DNA of 64,000 nucleotides. Source: Pythium myriotylum. Its lineage: Eukaryota; Oomycota; Peronosporomycetes; Pythiales; Pythiaceae. Each line of letters begins with the position of its first letter. The first letter of the stretch is position 1. The stretch is taken from NCBI GenBank assembly GCA_023091665.1, contig JALJCQ010000012.1, positions 434,001-498,000 of the forward strand. The letters run 5' to 3'. The notes below the pieces were generated by a model. The model worked only from the letters and a program-made list of their open reading frames with translations, searched no databases and was not told the DNA's origin. Position numbers and translations under genes: made by a program. Positions 32,199 to 43,436 of the stretch are shown in pieces.

Positions 32199-34580
32199 AT
32201 GGTGAAGCTGTTCTGCGCGGTGGTCGGTGTGAAGGGGAACGCGTTCTCCGTGACGATCGATGCGAGTGAGTCTGTGTATGACTTGAAGAAAGCGATTCAG
32301 AAGGCGAAGGAGAAGACGATCACATGCGATCCGGATGAACTGGAGCTGTTCCTCGCGAAGAAGGACGGCGCGTGGTTGACCGAAAAGGAGGTCAAACACG
32401 TGACTGACACGAAAGGCCTCAAGCATTTGAGTGCTGCGCGAGCGAAGCTCCGAAGTGTTGGGTTGTCTGATGAGCAAGTAAAAGTGGATGAAGACATGGA
32501 AGCAGAAGAAGCAGAAGGAAATGGGCCCGTGAACGTGCTGGTGGTGGTTCCTGTGCCGCCGCCGCAGCGAAGCGGCGTGGCTGTTGAATCAACTGAAGTG
32601 CAATGGGAAAACTTGCTGAATATGCTAGAATGGAAGGAGCCAAAGCGACTTTGCGCAAGCTCGGGACAAAATTGGGTTTATCAAGGAGCACCGGAGTTAG
32701 TGGATCGTCTGGTGGAGCCACTTATCGAGCATTACGACGCCTGGCAACTCGGGAACGAAGACAAGCAGAAACACGCAATTAATCTAGTCCTGAGTGGACC
32801 GGGTACGGGAAAGTCGCGGATGCTGGACGAAATGAAGGGTTTGCTGTGCACAGCTGCTACACGGTCGAAGAATCAAGCGCTCGTGGACAGAATGATGAGC
32901 GCTTATGTGTTTTGTGTGACGTTTGAGAATGGCACTTCGGCGACTGGATCATTGCTTGATCGTGACAATCCTGATTTTGACGTCAGCTACCGAATGCTCT
33001 ACCAACTCGCGAAAGGGGGTATAAAATGGAAAAAGTTTGTCAAGACCCTGAAGAAATCATACCAATCACTTGAGCTGGGTATTGAAGAAGTAATTTCGAT
33101 CTTGGCAAGCTTGGCGAAGGTTGACAATGTGAAGGATATGACGGTAATCTTGTGCGTGGATGGGCTCCAGAAGCTTGTGAACGATGGCACGAAGACTTGC
33201 GATTTTTACCGCGTCTTGACTTCAATTTGCAGCTTCTTGAACTCCTCCACAGCGTTTGCTGTTTGCGTGTGCTCGGCAACCATTCATTTGCCGATTCGCC
33301 AAGCGCTGGCAGACTCTCCCCAGAAGCGTGTGTTTCTGATTCCACCTCCACTGCGTGGCGACGAAGTCCTGGCAACAAGGACAAGGGTCGAGAAGCAGTT
33401 GGTGGATGATATGGGTGGACACGGTCGAGCGCTAGAGTCACTACAACATGTTCTGAGCCGTTACACAAGAGAACAATCGGAAGAAATGGACCCAGCCTAC
33501 GTCGTTGACAAGGTGTACCAAGCGCTACAAACACAGTATGGTGATGTTTTCGACTCGCCTTTATTTGAGGACGAAAACAATTGCAAAGAAGTGCTGGTCG
33601 CGATCCTTTCGCGTCGTTCTTTCGGTGTGTTTGAAAGAATTGGTCGTACAACCTTGACAGTGGATGAAATTCGCAGCTTTGGTTTGTTCCGATTGGGCGA
33701 AGAAGGCCAGTTGGAATGCGCTTTTGTTCTTCTTGTGATGTTGATGCGGAAACTCCCGAAGAAGCTGGGTGAAGTAGACAATTTCGACGAACATCTCACG
33801 CGTTCAGTTTTGGTGTGGCAGCGATTTGAAAAGTTCGTGGCGTTCTACCGCCGAGTGAAATCGATTGCCTACTGCAAGACTCCGGTTACACTGTCCGAAT
33901 TTCACGCTGGCGCTCTTTTTGGTGCAACCGATGACATCCTGATTACAGAGCCGAGTTCACGCACTGTCGTGGAAGCGATTCATCAAGAAGTTACAAAATC
34001 CAGTCTCGATGATACAACGTGCTTTACAAGTCGTGATGGCGACGTGAAGGTATCAGATATGAATACGATCGTAATCAACGGCGCTAGTGCTTCTGCTGGC
34101 GACTTATTTATGCGAGTTCAATTGACGGTGGGTGGTCAACAAGTACAATCTAACGAAGTGATTCAATGCAAGCTGCTGCAAAGAAAACAGAAGGTAAACG
34201 AAGACACATATGTGAAAGAGCGAGCAAAAGCGGTGAATGTAAGCACGGATGTGTTTCTGCTCGTTACGCCAGCTCAAGCGACCGAGTTTGCTCTTCCTCC
34301 AAGATGTGGACTTGTTTCAACCAACCAATTTGACCGATATTTTGGACCGTTTGCAAGTCGCGCATATCGAAGTTTTCTGGAGCCACCAAATATCAACACT
34401 GCTTCATACCATGAATTATGTTGGATAGAAGGCGTGGGTGACGTGACTGCGAAGAAGATTATCAATGAGAGAAAGAAACGACCATTTTCAAGCCATGAAG
34501 ACGCAGTGAATCGACTGTTTTCAAACAAGAAATGCAAGACCGCCGAGATTCTGAGCTGTATGCATTGCGATGAAGTTTGA
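32199..34580 (+). CDS. CRN: Crinkler (CRN) family protein with NTPase, nuclease-like and HhH regions
   Basis: This is an intact single-exon ORF of 793 residues. The N-terminal header is ubiquitin-like ([10 protein letters not shown]), with the LFLAK motif at residues 50-54 and a motif near residues 112-118 (NVLVVVP) resembling the HVLVxxP end of the CRN header. A P-loop (GPGTGKS, residues 200-206) and a Walker B-like strand (ILCVDGLQ) mark a STAND-type NTPase. Near residue 650, EVIQCKLLQ resembles the core strand of PD-(D/E)XK nucleases. The C-terminus has a helix-hairpin-helix ([18 protein letters not shown]). CRN proteins are known in oomycetes as effectors that act in host nuclei, some causing cell death. 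No classical signal peptide is visible. The nuclease role of this one is inferred. Confidence 0.85.
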   Translation: MVKLFCAVVGVKGNAFSVTIDASESVYDLKKAIQKAKEKTITCDPDELELFLAKKDGAWLTEKEVKHVTDTKGLKHLSAARAKLRSVGLSDEQVKVDEDMEAEEAEGNGPVNVLVVVPVPPPQRSGVAVESTEVQWENLLNMLEWKEPKRLCASSGQNWVYQGAPELVDRLVEPLIEHYDAWQLGNEDKQKHAINLVLSGPGTGKSRMLDEMKGLLCTAATRSKNQALVDRMMSAYVFCVTFENGTSATGSLLDRDNPDFDVSYRMLYQLAKGGIKWKKFVKTLKKSYQSLELGIEEVISILASLAKVDNVKDMTVILCVDGLQKLVNDGTKTCDFYRVLTSICSFLNSSTAFAVCVCSATIHLPIRQALADSPQKRVFLIPPPLRGDEVLATRTRVEKQLVDDMGGHGRALESLQHVLSRYTREQSEEMDPAYVVDKVYQALQTQYGDVFDSPLFEDENNCKEVLVAILSRRSFGVFERIGRTTLTVDEIRSFGLFRLGEEGQLECAFVLLVMLMRKLPKKLGEVDNFDEHLTRSVLVWQRFEKFVAFYRRVKSIAYCKTPVTLSEFHAGALFGATDDILITEPSSRTVVEAIHQEVTKSSLDDTTCFTSRDGDVKVSDMNTIVINGASASAGDLFMRVQLTVGGQQVQSNEVIQCKLLQRKQKVNEDTYVKERAKAVNVSTDVFLLVTPAQATEFALPPRCGLVSTNQFDRYFGPFASRAYRSFLEPPNINTASYHELCWIEGVGDVTAKKIINERKKRPFSSHEDAVNRLFSNKKCKTAEILSCMHCDEV

Positions 34581-34817
34581 GCTGGTTTGTAACTTCATCT
34601 ACCTCGACTGTTTTGCAAATGCACATCCAGTTGCGTTATTCCACATCCAGAAGAGCTTTTCTCAGTGCAGGGCAGTTCTCTTGCACGTATTTATTTTTCA
34701 ATAGTATCCTTTATCGCAATCGCGAATCCATTTGATCGACTTGCCTTTGTATTTTCCCCAGTTCAGTGTATTTTTTATTTCAAACGAACCTGGCCAAAAC
34801 GTACTCGTACCTGGTAA

Positions 34818-34926
34818 TTACGCGTTCGTCCGTTCCATTTGAAAACCTGGGACGAACACGTAAGGGAAACATTACACACCAGGTTTTCATATTATGAAAA
34901 CCTGGTGTGTAATGTTTCCCTTACGT
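34818..34926. repeat. Perfect 34-bp-arm palindrome and adjoining inverted repeat
   Basis: The arms at 34858-34891 and 34893-34926 are exact complements around a single T. The arm reads ACGTAAGGG...TTTTCATA. An adjoining imperfect inverted repeat (ACGCGTTCGTCC and GGGACGAACACGT, about 34819-34862) overlaps its left arm. Such structures extrude as cruciforms and are common breakpoints. The right arm lies directly beside the truncated FCF1 coding sequence. Confidence 0.9.
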
Positions 34927-34929
34927 TTT

Positions 34930-35292
34930 CCATGCATCACGGACTGCGTCATGGCTGAACTCGAGAAGCTCGGCCACAAGTACCGTGTCGCCCTTCGGTG
35001 TGTATCGATTTGTCAAACCTGGATCGCGAAATGGAACTGACCGGTTATGGAAATGTCCAGACTCGCGAAGGATCCGCGCTTCGAGCGCCTGCCGTGCACG
35101 CACAAGGGCACCTACGCCGATGACTGCCTTGTGCAGCGCGTTCAGCAGCACCGCTGCTACATTGTCGCGACGTGTGATCGCGAGCTCAAGCGCCGAATTC
35201 GCAAAGTGCCCGGTGTGCCGATCATGTATATCTCGAACCGCAAGTATGTGATTGAGCGCTTACCCGAGGCCAACGCTGCCAAGGTCAAATAG
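34930..35292 (+). pseudogene. FCF1: FCF1 (Utp24) rRNA-processing PIN nuclease, 5'-truncated copy
   Basis: Coding starts abruptly with PCITDCVMAELEKLGHKYR, about half way into the usual protein of about 200 residues. An intron (34998-35060, GTGTGT...TCCAG) is spliced in phase to [21 protein letters not shown]. The protein then runs through [20 protein letters not shown] and IERLPE to the stop at 35290-35292. These are the conserved parts of the FCF1 PIN domain, the endonuclease that cuts pre-18S rRNA in the SSU processome. The first half, including conserved N-terminal acidic residues of the active site, is missing. The intron shows a genomic rather than mRNA-derived copy. Presumably a complete FCF1 exists elsewhere. 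Confidence 0.85.
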
Positions 35293-35356
35293 AAGACTCG
35301 AAACGTGGTTATGTAGATATGAATTCATGCATATGTGAATCCTTCTCGCTCTGGTC

Positions 35357-38300
35357 TTACTTCAAGTCGGCTTGCACAGAGAAACGGACGAGAAGGACAA
35401 GCGTCCACAGCCGCAATGTCAACCTCTCTGCAGTTTGCATTGCTTGGTCGGTTTGACGAATGTTCATGTCTCCACAGAAGATCCTCAGACTTTCGATCGT
35501 TTCAGCAACTCGACGAGTGTCTGCAACGCCGACAGCCTCGACTACCGGTATAACAAATCGCTCGACGAAGCTGACGATTTGATTGAGTACGTGTTTTGCA
35601 TTAGCAACAAGAGCGACTGCTTCGGAGCGAGGAGTTAGCGCAGTCTGCTGTTGGTAAACCAGGCGGTTGAAGAGCCACTCTAGAGCAGCTTCCATATCAA
35701 GGAGATGCAGCAAATCGATTTTGGGTTGGCTGTTGGGAGACCCGTTTACGATTCCTCTTAGGTGTGATAGACAAAGATCGTCGTCCCGTCGGAGAGCTCG
35801 AGTAGCGTACGTGGTTTGAACAGGCTCTGAAACCAGTAGTTTATCACTTTTACCGATTGCAGCGAGAGTATGCATCGCTGCATCGCTGTCTAGGAACAAC
35901 CCGAAGTTTCGTATTCGAAATCGAATCCTATCACTGATAGTCAGAGGTTGCTCTTGTTGACCCTCAGTTGATTGGTGATGGAAGACGTAAGTCTTTGTGG
36001 TTAGCCAAATGAGTACCTCGTGATTGGATTGGCCTGTCCGGAGATCTGGTGGAAGGCGTACAGCCAAGTTACACAGTTTTGGTGTCGCCTCGATAAGAAG
36101 CTGCTCGAAAGTCTGGAGTTCACGTAGTTCTACCATGGAAACCAGTTCACCAACCGGGTCCAGCAATTTCAACTCTACGTCCGTATGACTCTCCAAGAGA
36201 CGACTTACGTCGCGACGCACTGCATCCGCGAAGAAACGTAGAGCCTGGTCGAAATCCTTACCCTCGATGAAAACGTGTTCAACAAGGTCAATCGACTGCA
36301 ACAACACTCCGTCGAGCTGTTCTGCTCCCAATGATATCTTGGGATCATCAACTAATATCGAAGTGGTAATCCGACCACTGTATGTTGCTTTCGATGGGTG
36401 GTAGGGTCCAGAGCGATATACTTCTCTTTCAACGAGAAAGCAATCGATTGCAAGAACCTGCGACAAACAAATCGTCTTCAGAAGGCATTCATTGCATGAC
36501 ACGACCACTTTCGCTAGAGAACGTGCTGACTGAGATGTGTCCACAGCAAAGCCCATTCCATCAATTTGTCTTACGGTCAGTTTCGAAAGCTGCTGGGGGC
36601 CTCTAGATATCATATTAGAGACACTCATCTGCTGTGCAAAAGCTCGCAAGTGCGAACAAAACGGAACAAATGGATTTGGTGGCAGACCGCTCGTGACAGT
36701 TGAAGCAATTGACCGCTCAAGTGCAAGGTCGAGTCGCGTCTCGACAATGTATTGGGCGAACACGGTCTCAACGACAACAGCAGGGGGAAACCGACGATCG
36801 TCTATTGCCGCAGATATGTCCGATCGCAAGTCAGCACACGGATATGGTGGAGATGAGGTACTTTCTGCAGATGTTGTTCGCTCTACAAGCCGACTAAAAT
36901 CGTGTACAGAGGCGCTTGCAAGCCACGTAATGGCTTCTCGACCCCGCAGTAGACTCTGGTACAGCAAATCGAGGTATTTTGGATCAGCTGACGGCTCTGG
37001 GAGACAGCATAACTCCCTCAATATCCTACTAAGGCCCTGCAATTGGGACGACGACCTGCCGATGGATGCATCCTGAACAAGATCGTCCATCATATCTTGG
37101 AACAATTTCAGTGTTGATCCAAGAAACGAACGAATTGGTGTCGGCGGTACTACATGAAGGGCGTGTAACGTGAGATCGATGAGCGACACGAACGCAAGCA
37201 GTCGAAACGATGGTGTAGTCGGTAGGATCCTCATCCAATGACACAACTCAGAGCTGGATCTCGCCAGCAAACCCACTGAATGTACCACATCGTCTATAAT
37301 AGGTGAGTTGCCGCGCTGAAGGACTGAAGCCTGCTCCACGGGATCCTTCGCATCTCGGTCTTTCTGGTCAGAAATTCGCCTCGTGACTTCGTACGCTGCC
37401 CGCGTCGACAAAAAGATTCCAGAGAAATCCACTCGACTACCTTTCACAAAAGATCGACTAGAAGAAGTATTGGTCAGTGGCTTTGCAATAACAGCCGGCT
37501 GCGATCCCGTCGAAGGTGGCAAATAGTCAAAGTGGAACAAGAAGTTTATCCGCACACGTACAAAGCTTGCCCAGGTCTCACCAATTGCCTGGCTTGACGT
37601 AAACGCATACAGCAAATCGATCACGAAAGAACCATTCTCCACGAGTGCCATCTTCACCGCGGTCACGAATGCTTGGCGGTTAGAAATGACGTGTTCATGG
37701 GTCCAAGTTGATGCACTCACGCCCCGGCTACTTGGCATCGTTATTTCAATCACACTCGAACCGATCAACGATAACTCGTGACCGGTTTCGGGAGTCATGA
37801 CGGCGTTCTTCTTCGTCGCTTCGAACAGAAAGCGGATCTGCTGCCTCGCAAACACTGTCATGGCAGGCTCTAACTGGTCCCCGCGCACGAAAACGTGACG
37901 CTCAATGTCCACTACAAGCGGCTCAGGTTCTCTTCGATGGGCCAAGAAAAACAGTTGAGAGCCTACCATCGCGTTAGTTGTGATGAAGCCGTAGCCTTCA
38001 TCAGTACCTTCACTATCACGCAACCACACGGCCACCAAAAAATGGATCTTTTCCACCGCAAGTTGCCACTCACTAGAGTATGGTATCCTTTCCAGCACGC
38101 CTCTCCACCCCCACACAGCCAACGCCGGTGGTGGCTGCGTTTTGAACGTGGCGATCTGCTTCTCCACTACAACTGCCCGTCCATCCCTGGGATCGAAAAT
38201 CAACAGCTCTTGGACCGGCAATGTCTTGAGATCCCGAGGCCTTGGTGAAAGCAGCAGCTCGTCTGCACTGATCTCGGCCAGCCGCACGTGGGCGAGCAGA

Positions 38301-38467
38301 GGCACGAATGGGTTCATCGGAACGAGTCGCGTCGACGCAAACCGCTGCGACAGCTCCCGCACAAACTGCCGCACGACGGCAAGCAGTTTCGTACGATCAT
38401 AGTACGCGTCCAGCTGCTGCGAGAGCTGCGCATGGCATTCGGCGAGGCAGGCCGATGCAAGCGGCAT
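35357..38467 (-). CDS. Unrecognised 1036-residue protein
   Basis: One uninterrupted minus-strand frame from the ATG at 38465-38467 (MPLASACLAECHAQL) to the stop at 35357. Composition is balanced and mainly helical, without signal peptide, clear membrane segment, coiled coil or low-complexity region. A related pattern may occur twice: PFVPLLAHVRLAEIS with VDIERHVFVRGDQLEPAM in the first third, and PFVPFCSHLRAFAQQ with DLVEHVFIEGKDFDQAL in the second. This suggests an internal duplication of about 600 residues. I know no family with these features. It looks like a genuine host gene because it is long, intact and not repeat-like, and it converges on the FCF1 fragment. Confidence 0.75.
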   Translation of the reverse strand: MPLASACLAECHAQLSQQLDAYYDRTKLLAVVRQFVRELSQRFASTRLVPMNPFVPLLAHVRLAEISADELLLSPRPRDLKTLPVQELLIFDPRDGRAVVVEKQIATFKTQPPPALAVWGWRGVLERIPYSSEWQLAVEKIHFLVAVWLRDSEGTDEGYGFITTNAMVGSQLFFLAHRREPEPLVVDIERHVFVRGDQLEPAMTVFARQQIRFLFEATKKNAVMTPETGHELSLIGSSVIEITMPSSRGVSASTWTHEHVISNRQAFVTAVKMALVENGSFVIDLLYAFTSSQAIGETWASFVRVRINFLFHFDYLPPSTGSQPAVIAKPLTNTSSSRSFVKGSRVDFSGIFLSTRAAYEVTRRISDQKDRDAKDPVEQASVLQRGNSPIIDDVVHSVGLLARSSSELCHWMRILPTTPSFRLLAFVSLIDLTLHALHVVPPTPIRSFLGSTLKLFQDMMDDLVQDASIGRSSSQLQGLSRILRELCCLPEPSADPKYLDLLYQSLLRGREAITWLASASVHDFSRLVERTTSAESTSSPPYPCADLRSDISAAIDDRRFPPAVVVETVFAQYIVETRLDLALERSIASTVTSGLPPNPFVPFCSHLRAFAQQMSVSNMISRGPQQLSKLTVRQIDGMGFAVDTSQSARSLAKVVVSCNECLLKTICLSQVLAIDCFLVEREVYRSGPYHPSKATYSGRITTSILVDDPKISLGAEQLDGVLLQSIDLVEHVFIEGKDFDQALRFFADAVRRDVSRLLESHTDVELKLLDPVGELVSMVELRELQTFEQLLIEATPKLCNLAVRLPPDLRTGQSNHEVLIWLTTKTYVFHHQSTEGQQEQPLTISDRIRFRIRNFGLFLDSDAAMHTLAAIGKSDKLLVSEPVQTTYATRALRRDDDLCLSHLRGIVNGSPNSQPKIDLLHLLDMEAALEWLFNRLVYQQQTALTPRSEAVALVANAKHVLNQIVSFVERFVIPVVEAVGVADTRRVAETIESLRIFCGDMNIRQTDQAMQTAERLTLRLWTLVLLVRFSVQADLK

Positions 38468-38754
38468 ATCCGGATAGGTTGGCTTCTTGGGAAGTTACAA
38501 TGCAATCAATCGCCTAGTTCAGTGGATTGCTAGACCCACTTGCCGCCCTGAGTTTTCCAAAACAAGGTGAGCTCCTCATCTCCCAGTCACTTGCCGTCCG
38601 TATCTCAAGGCTATGATCACTTGGATTTGACAACGAATAGGAGTTAAAATGCCGTTAAACCGACGTCTCTGCACCTCGCGAGACGGACGCTCGGTTACAA
38701 CTGACGTCTCCATCCCGCGATGAAGGCCATTCTCCATTCCGCCGCCTCGTGTGG

Positions 38755-40522
38755 ATGACGTCGCGCGCTCGTCTCGGCGCCGTCGCGCTGCTGCTCGCGG
38801 CCGCGACCGCCACCACTGCCGCCGACTCGCCGCGCATCAACGGCTGGTACCAGTGCGCCTTCTCGACCGAGACCGACCTGAGCTTCGGCTCGACGCTGAG
38901 CGAGACCGGGCTCTTCGAGTGCGCCGAGGTCGAAGTGCCGCTCTGCTATGACGGCGTCTGTGAGAGCGACAAGCAAATCAACCTCTTCGTCAAGCGCCAA
39001 CTCGCGCTCAAGCCGCCGCAGGGCAAGCGCAAGGCCATGATCATGATCCAGGGCGGACCCGGCTACGCGTCCCCCGTGAGTACGTCGAGGTGCTTGGGTT
39101 CACATCCATTTGGCTGGGCACGGAACTGATTTTCTCTGCTTGTTACTTCCAGTGGAATCGCTGATGGACTCGCTGCTACAGCGACTTGACTACTCGGTGG
39201 ACTTTTACACGTTCGACCACCGCGGCACGGGCCGCAGCGAGTACCTCATGTGCAATGCCGCGCAGGCGTTCACAAAGGGCTCTCCGGACGGCACCGCGCT
39301 CTCTGTGGACGAGCTGCAGTCCTGCTTCCGCGACATCAACTTCCAGTACGACGGCCAAGCTGCGGGCTTCTCCACGACCAGTGCGGCCATGGACGTGCGC
39401 ACGATGATCGAGACCTTCATGGCCGACCAGGACGTCTTCGTGCTCGGTTACAGCTACGGGACGTACCTTGCGCAGCGAATCCTGCAGCTCCAGATCCCGC
39501 AAGTGAAGGGCTACGTGTTCGAAAGCGTGGACGTGCTGAGCGTCAAGGGCGATCCGATTGAGAGCGCCAACTCGCACTGGAACAAGGACATGGAATACCC
39601 GTCGCGACGGCTGCTGCAGAACTGCTACGATGATGACGAGTGCATTTTCGAGTTCAACTCGCGCGAGACAGTACTGGAAGATGTGTTGGCGTTCTACAAT
39701 CAGATAGACAGCGAGAAGGACACCAACGTGTGCGCGCAGATCATCGTCGATGCGACGCAGTGGGAGCTGCCGTCCGTCGGGCTTCGCACTTGGAGTTTCG
39801 AACGCGTCGGTGACCCGGCCGATCGCATTCTGGTATTGGCAGCGCTCGGCCACGCGCAGCGCTGCAACTTGCATGATGTCTCAGCCCTCCGGTCGATTAT
39901 GATGGGCTACTACCGCCGATTCAAGGCGGCGCCTAAGGCTCTCCACATGCGAAGCGACAATGTGCCGGACCCACTAGACGAATCGAACCCTCTGCTCTAC
40001 GACGTGATCGTGTCGTCCGAGCGTTGGGGCCAGCCGGCTCCGACCGCCGAAGAGCGAGGAGCGTTCTTCGTAAACGGCATCTTTACAGCAGACGACACGG
40101 ACCAGGCTCGACTCTATTGCGTGTACACGGGCTCGCAAGAGCAGGCGTGCCAAGAATTCAAAAAGGAGAAGGAGCTCCCATCGGGCAACGAAACGTTCTA
40201 CTACAAGCACGACAAGTACTTTGACACGCCGTTGCGATTGCCCGACCACGCAAGCGCGCTGATCTTCAACGGCGGGCTCGACTTCGCGACGCCTCAAGAG
40301 TTCGGCGAGCTGCTCTACGACAAGTTGAGCGGCTCTGGCCAGGGCGTGATGATGGTTAACTTTGACTACGGCGTCCACTGTGGTGGCGAGGCTGTGTTCG
40401 GCTCCAGCGGCACGCCGTGCCACGACGCGATCATCGCTGGATTCATCGCGAACAACGGGGATGTCGAGAAGGTCAACACCAACTGCATGACGTCACTACC
40501 AAGTACTGTTTTCCACAACTAA
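38755..40522 (+). CDS. Secreted serine peptidase, family S33-like (copy A)
   Basis: Exons 38755-39079 and 39153-40522 (intron donor GTACGT, acceptor TTCCAG, phase 1) give 564 residues. The N-terminus MTSRARLGAVALLLAAATA is a signal peptide. The alpha/beta-hydrolase motifs are in order: oxyanion loop GGPGYASP, YTFDHRGTGRSEY, nucleophile GYSYGTY, acid NGGLDFATPQE and histidine DYGVHCGGE. Conserved Cys pairs (C-Y-D-G-V-C) fit a secreted enzyme. S33 relatives remove N-terminal residues (prolyl or tripeptidyl aminopeptidases). This is the first of seven related genes on one strand and the most diverged. I chose the ATG at 38755 because it starts the signal peptide. Confidence 0.88.
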
Positions 40523-41323
40523 TAACTACGGAGGACACGGCTGTACATTGTGTAAAGTGGGCTTTTTTGACGCATGGCCGAATAGAAACAATATCGTTAG
40601 GTCTCACACATTGCCACATCACTAGCGAGCAGGTCATAAGGAATCAATCGCTGGACTTCTCCAACAGATCTGGCGTTGAATCAAGCCCGATTGAGATATT
40701 TTCGCCACGAAGAGAGATTGCGATATCTGTACCCAGGCTGACTCACGTAGTACAATACATAATTTAGTCGTTTGGATGCCTGCCTCCTCATCCCCACTCT
40801 CACAGTGCCAGTACATAGCGAGGAAATGAACTGTTCTTTACTCTCCATGTCTCATTATCAGTCACGCTTGTCAAGAGATCCCTCATGACTTCTCTAACGA
40901 TCTTCATCTTGCTCCTGCATGATGACATTGATGTCCCATGCAAGCGCAGACGTGTCTTCTCACCAGAATCTGCACTTTGGAGTCGTTAAAAATTCGATCG
41001 CGTTGGAGAAGCAGGTTGTGCTTTACCACCTACTGTACTGTATTGTTGGCGTGGCAATGCCACGGTGGCAGCCGTGGGCCACTGCGCAAGATCTTCTCCC
41101 GTCAGATCAGAGAGATCCTGATATGGGTTCAAATAAATCAGGTGTCCTTCTATCCAGTCACTTTTGACGTAAATGTGCTATGTGCACAAATCCAAATGCC
41201 AGTATGTCGAGGTACATCCCCTCCGAAACCGCCTCCTGGACCATTGTCACGTCGCGACGTGTTGGGTCCCTTCCGTCGGTGACCCGTCACTGTTCAACTA
41301 GCTCGCCCGACGTCACAACACCA
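40523..41323. other. Gene-free stretch between S33 copies A and B
   Basis: About 800 bp with only short ORFs lacking recognisable features. It must contain the 3' end of copy A and the promoter of copy B. No repeat or RNA gene was seen. Confidence 0.5.
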
Positions 41324-43064
41324 ATGCGGAGCCTTCGTTGCCTCCTCACGGCCTCGTTGCTCGTCGCTTGCTCCTCTGCTGCGTCACCGGCGCAGGACGT
41401 CAACGGATGGTACTCATGCGCCTACTCGACCGACGACTACACGCCCGAGGGCAGCAGCCTCGCCGACAGTATGATCTTCGAGTGCGCTGAGATGCAAGTG
41501 CCTCTCTGCTACGATGGCGTCTGCGAGAGTGACCGGTCCATCGAGGTGTTCGTCAAGCGCCGGCTAGCTCGAAGCGACGGAGTACGCAAGGCCCTCGTGC
41601 TCATCGACGGCGGACCAGGCTACGCAGCCACGAGCAGTACGTGCAAGCTTACCATGCTCTTTCTCTCTCTCCTAACAGAGTCCTCACGGGAGCTTGGTGC
41701 TTGTGTTGGTGGCAGTGGAGGGAACGATCAAGTCGCTGCTGGGTCTCTTGGATGGCGCTGTGGACTTTTACACGTTCGACCACCGCGGCACGGGGCGTAG
41801 TGAGTTCCTCACGTGCGACGCCGCGCAGGCGTTGACCGCTGGGAGCCCCAACGGAGTCGAACTCACGCTCAATGAGCTGCCGTCCTGTCTCAAGGACTTG
41901 AACCACAAGTACGAGGGCCAGGCCGCGGCGTTCTCAACCACGAGCGCCGCCATGGACGTACGCACAATCATTGACACGTTCCTCGCTGATCACGAGGTCT
42001 ACGTCGCCGGATTTAGCTACGGCACGTTCGTAGCGCAGCGCGTGCTGCAGCTCGACGTGCCGCAGGTCGTAGGATACATTTTCGACGGCGTCGATGTGCT
42101 CACGACCAACAAGGACCCGATCGAGAGCTCCAACTCGCATTGGAATCTGGCGATCCAGACGTCTGGCAAGCGGCTGCTGGAGTTCTGCTTCGACGACGAG
42201 AAGTGCCCCATCGAGTTTGAGTCCCGCGAGACCGTCGTGGAGGAGGTGCTCGCGATCATGGACAAGCTTGACGAGAATGTCGGGACGAACAAGTGCGCTC
42301 AGATTTTGACGATCGCGACCGGGTACAAACTACCGTCCGTGGGGCTGCGCAACTGGCTTTCTGACTTGGCTGGTGGCTACACAAGACGCATCAAAGCTCT
42401 GCACATGCTCAGCCACGTGCAGTACTGTGGACGCAGGGATATCGACGCAATGAAGAAGATCTTCTTTGGTGAGGGTGACGAGGAGGAGGACGAAGACAAA
42501 GGAGACGTCCCGGACCCTTTGAACGACATGAGCGCGCTTCTGTACGATGCCATAGTTTACTCGGAACGATGGAGTGAGCCGGCGCCACTGAAGAAAGACC
42601 GCGACACTTTCTTCATGGGAGGAGTCTTCTCCGTGGACGATGAAGGCGAAACTTATGCGTACTGCATGCTTACGGGATCGCAGGAGCCGGCCTGCGAGGA
42701 AATCCGAGAGGACCTTCCTTCCAACAACGATACGTTCTTCTACAAGCGCGACCAGTACAACCGCAAGCCGCTTGTGCTTCCAGACCACGCGAGTGCGTTG
42801 ATCCTGAATGGAGGACTGGACTTCGCAACGCCGCAGGAGTTTGGCGAACTGCTCTACGACAAGCTGAGTGATTCTGGTCGTGGCGTGATGATGGTCAACT
42901 TTGATTACGGCGTCCACTGCAGCGGCGAGGCCGTCGCTGAATCGACGGACTCGCCGTGCCACGACGCGATCATCGCGGGCTTTATCACAAGCGGTGGTGC
43001 AGTAGATCAGGTCGACACCAACTGCATGGAGTCGCTACCCAGCACCGTCTTCCACAAGGAGTGA
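41324..43064 (+). CDS. Secreted serine peptidase, family S33-like (copy B)
   Basis: Exons 41324-41636 and 41716-43064 (donor GTACGT, acceptor GGCAG, same phase-1 position as the other copies) give 553 residues. The signal peptide is MRSLRCLLTASLLVACSSA. Motifs: GGPGYAAT, FDHRGTGRSEF, nucleophile GFSYGTF, acid NGGLDFATPQE, histidine DYGVHCSGE. A Glu/Asp-rich insert (GDEEEDEDKGD) lies in the cap region near 42470. The ATG at 41324 is preferred over upstream in-frame ATGs because it begins the signal peptide. Intact. Confidence 0.88.
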
Positions 43065-43124
43065 CATGCAGTGGGCTGATAGGATTCATGCAGCTGATGA
43101 GGATGGTCTCCAATGAACGGATCG

Positions 43125-43145
43125 CATTGGCTTCTCAAACTCATT
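43125..43145 (+). promoter_or_regulatory. Shared 21-bp upstream element of S33 copies C and D
   Basis: CATTGGCTTCTCAAACTCATT occurs 312 bp before the copy C start. It also occurs 286-287 bp before each D-copy start (45767-45787, 48379-48399 and 50992-51012), although the surrounding intergenic DNA of C and D1 otherwise differs. It ends in CTCATT(T)CC, similar to the oomycete initiator core. A promoter role is inference. Confidence 0.35.
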
Positions 43146-43177
43146 CCGAGTGGCATGTGGCAGACTGCCGAGTGTGC

Positions 43178-43255
43178 CGCAGCTGAGATTGTTTCGAGTG
43201 AGCCACAGCTGAGATTGTTTCGAGTGAGCCGCAGCTGGAATTGTTTGGAAACCTG
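43178..43255. repeat. 26-bp tandem repeat downstream of copy B
   Basis: The unit CAGCTGAGATTGTTTCGAGTGAGCCR is repeated about 2.7 times, the last copy slightly diverged. It lies between S33 copies B and C. Role unknown. Confidence 0.7.
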
Positions 43256-43436
43256 ATTTGGCTTCACTCTCGAAAGCGGTGGTTGGTTGACATAGGAGCC
43301 AGCTGATCCTCTGAGTGAACCCAAGCCCATGTCATAACGTCACAGACCTTTCACGTCACAGAACTATTGTGAGGTGCCTGCCTGCCTCATTCTGCATCTT
43401 GCCTGGTGCCGAAGACTTTCTCCTTCTCTTTCTGCC

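Noticed and set aside
34859..34925. Palindrome as a prokaryote-type origin or attachment site
   Set aside because: There is no integrase, replication protein or matching site near it; a cruciform-prone repeat at a breakpoint is sufficient.
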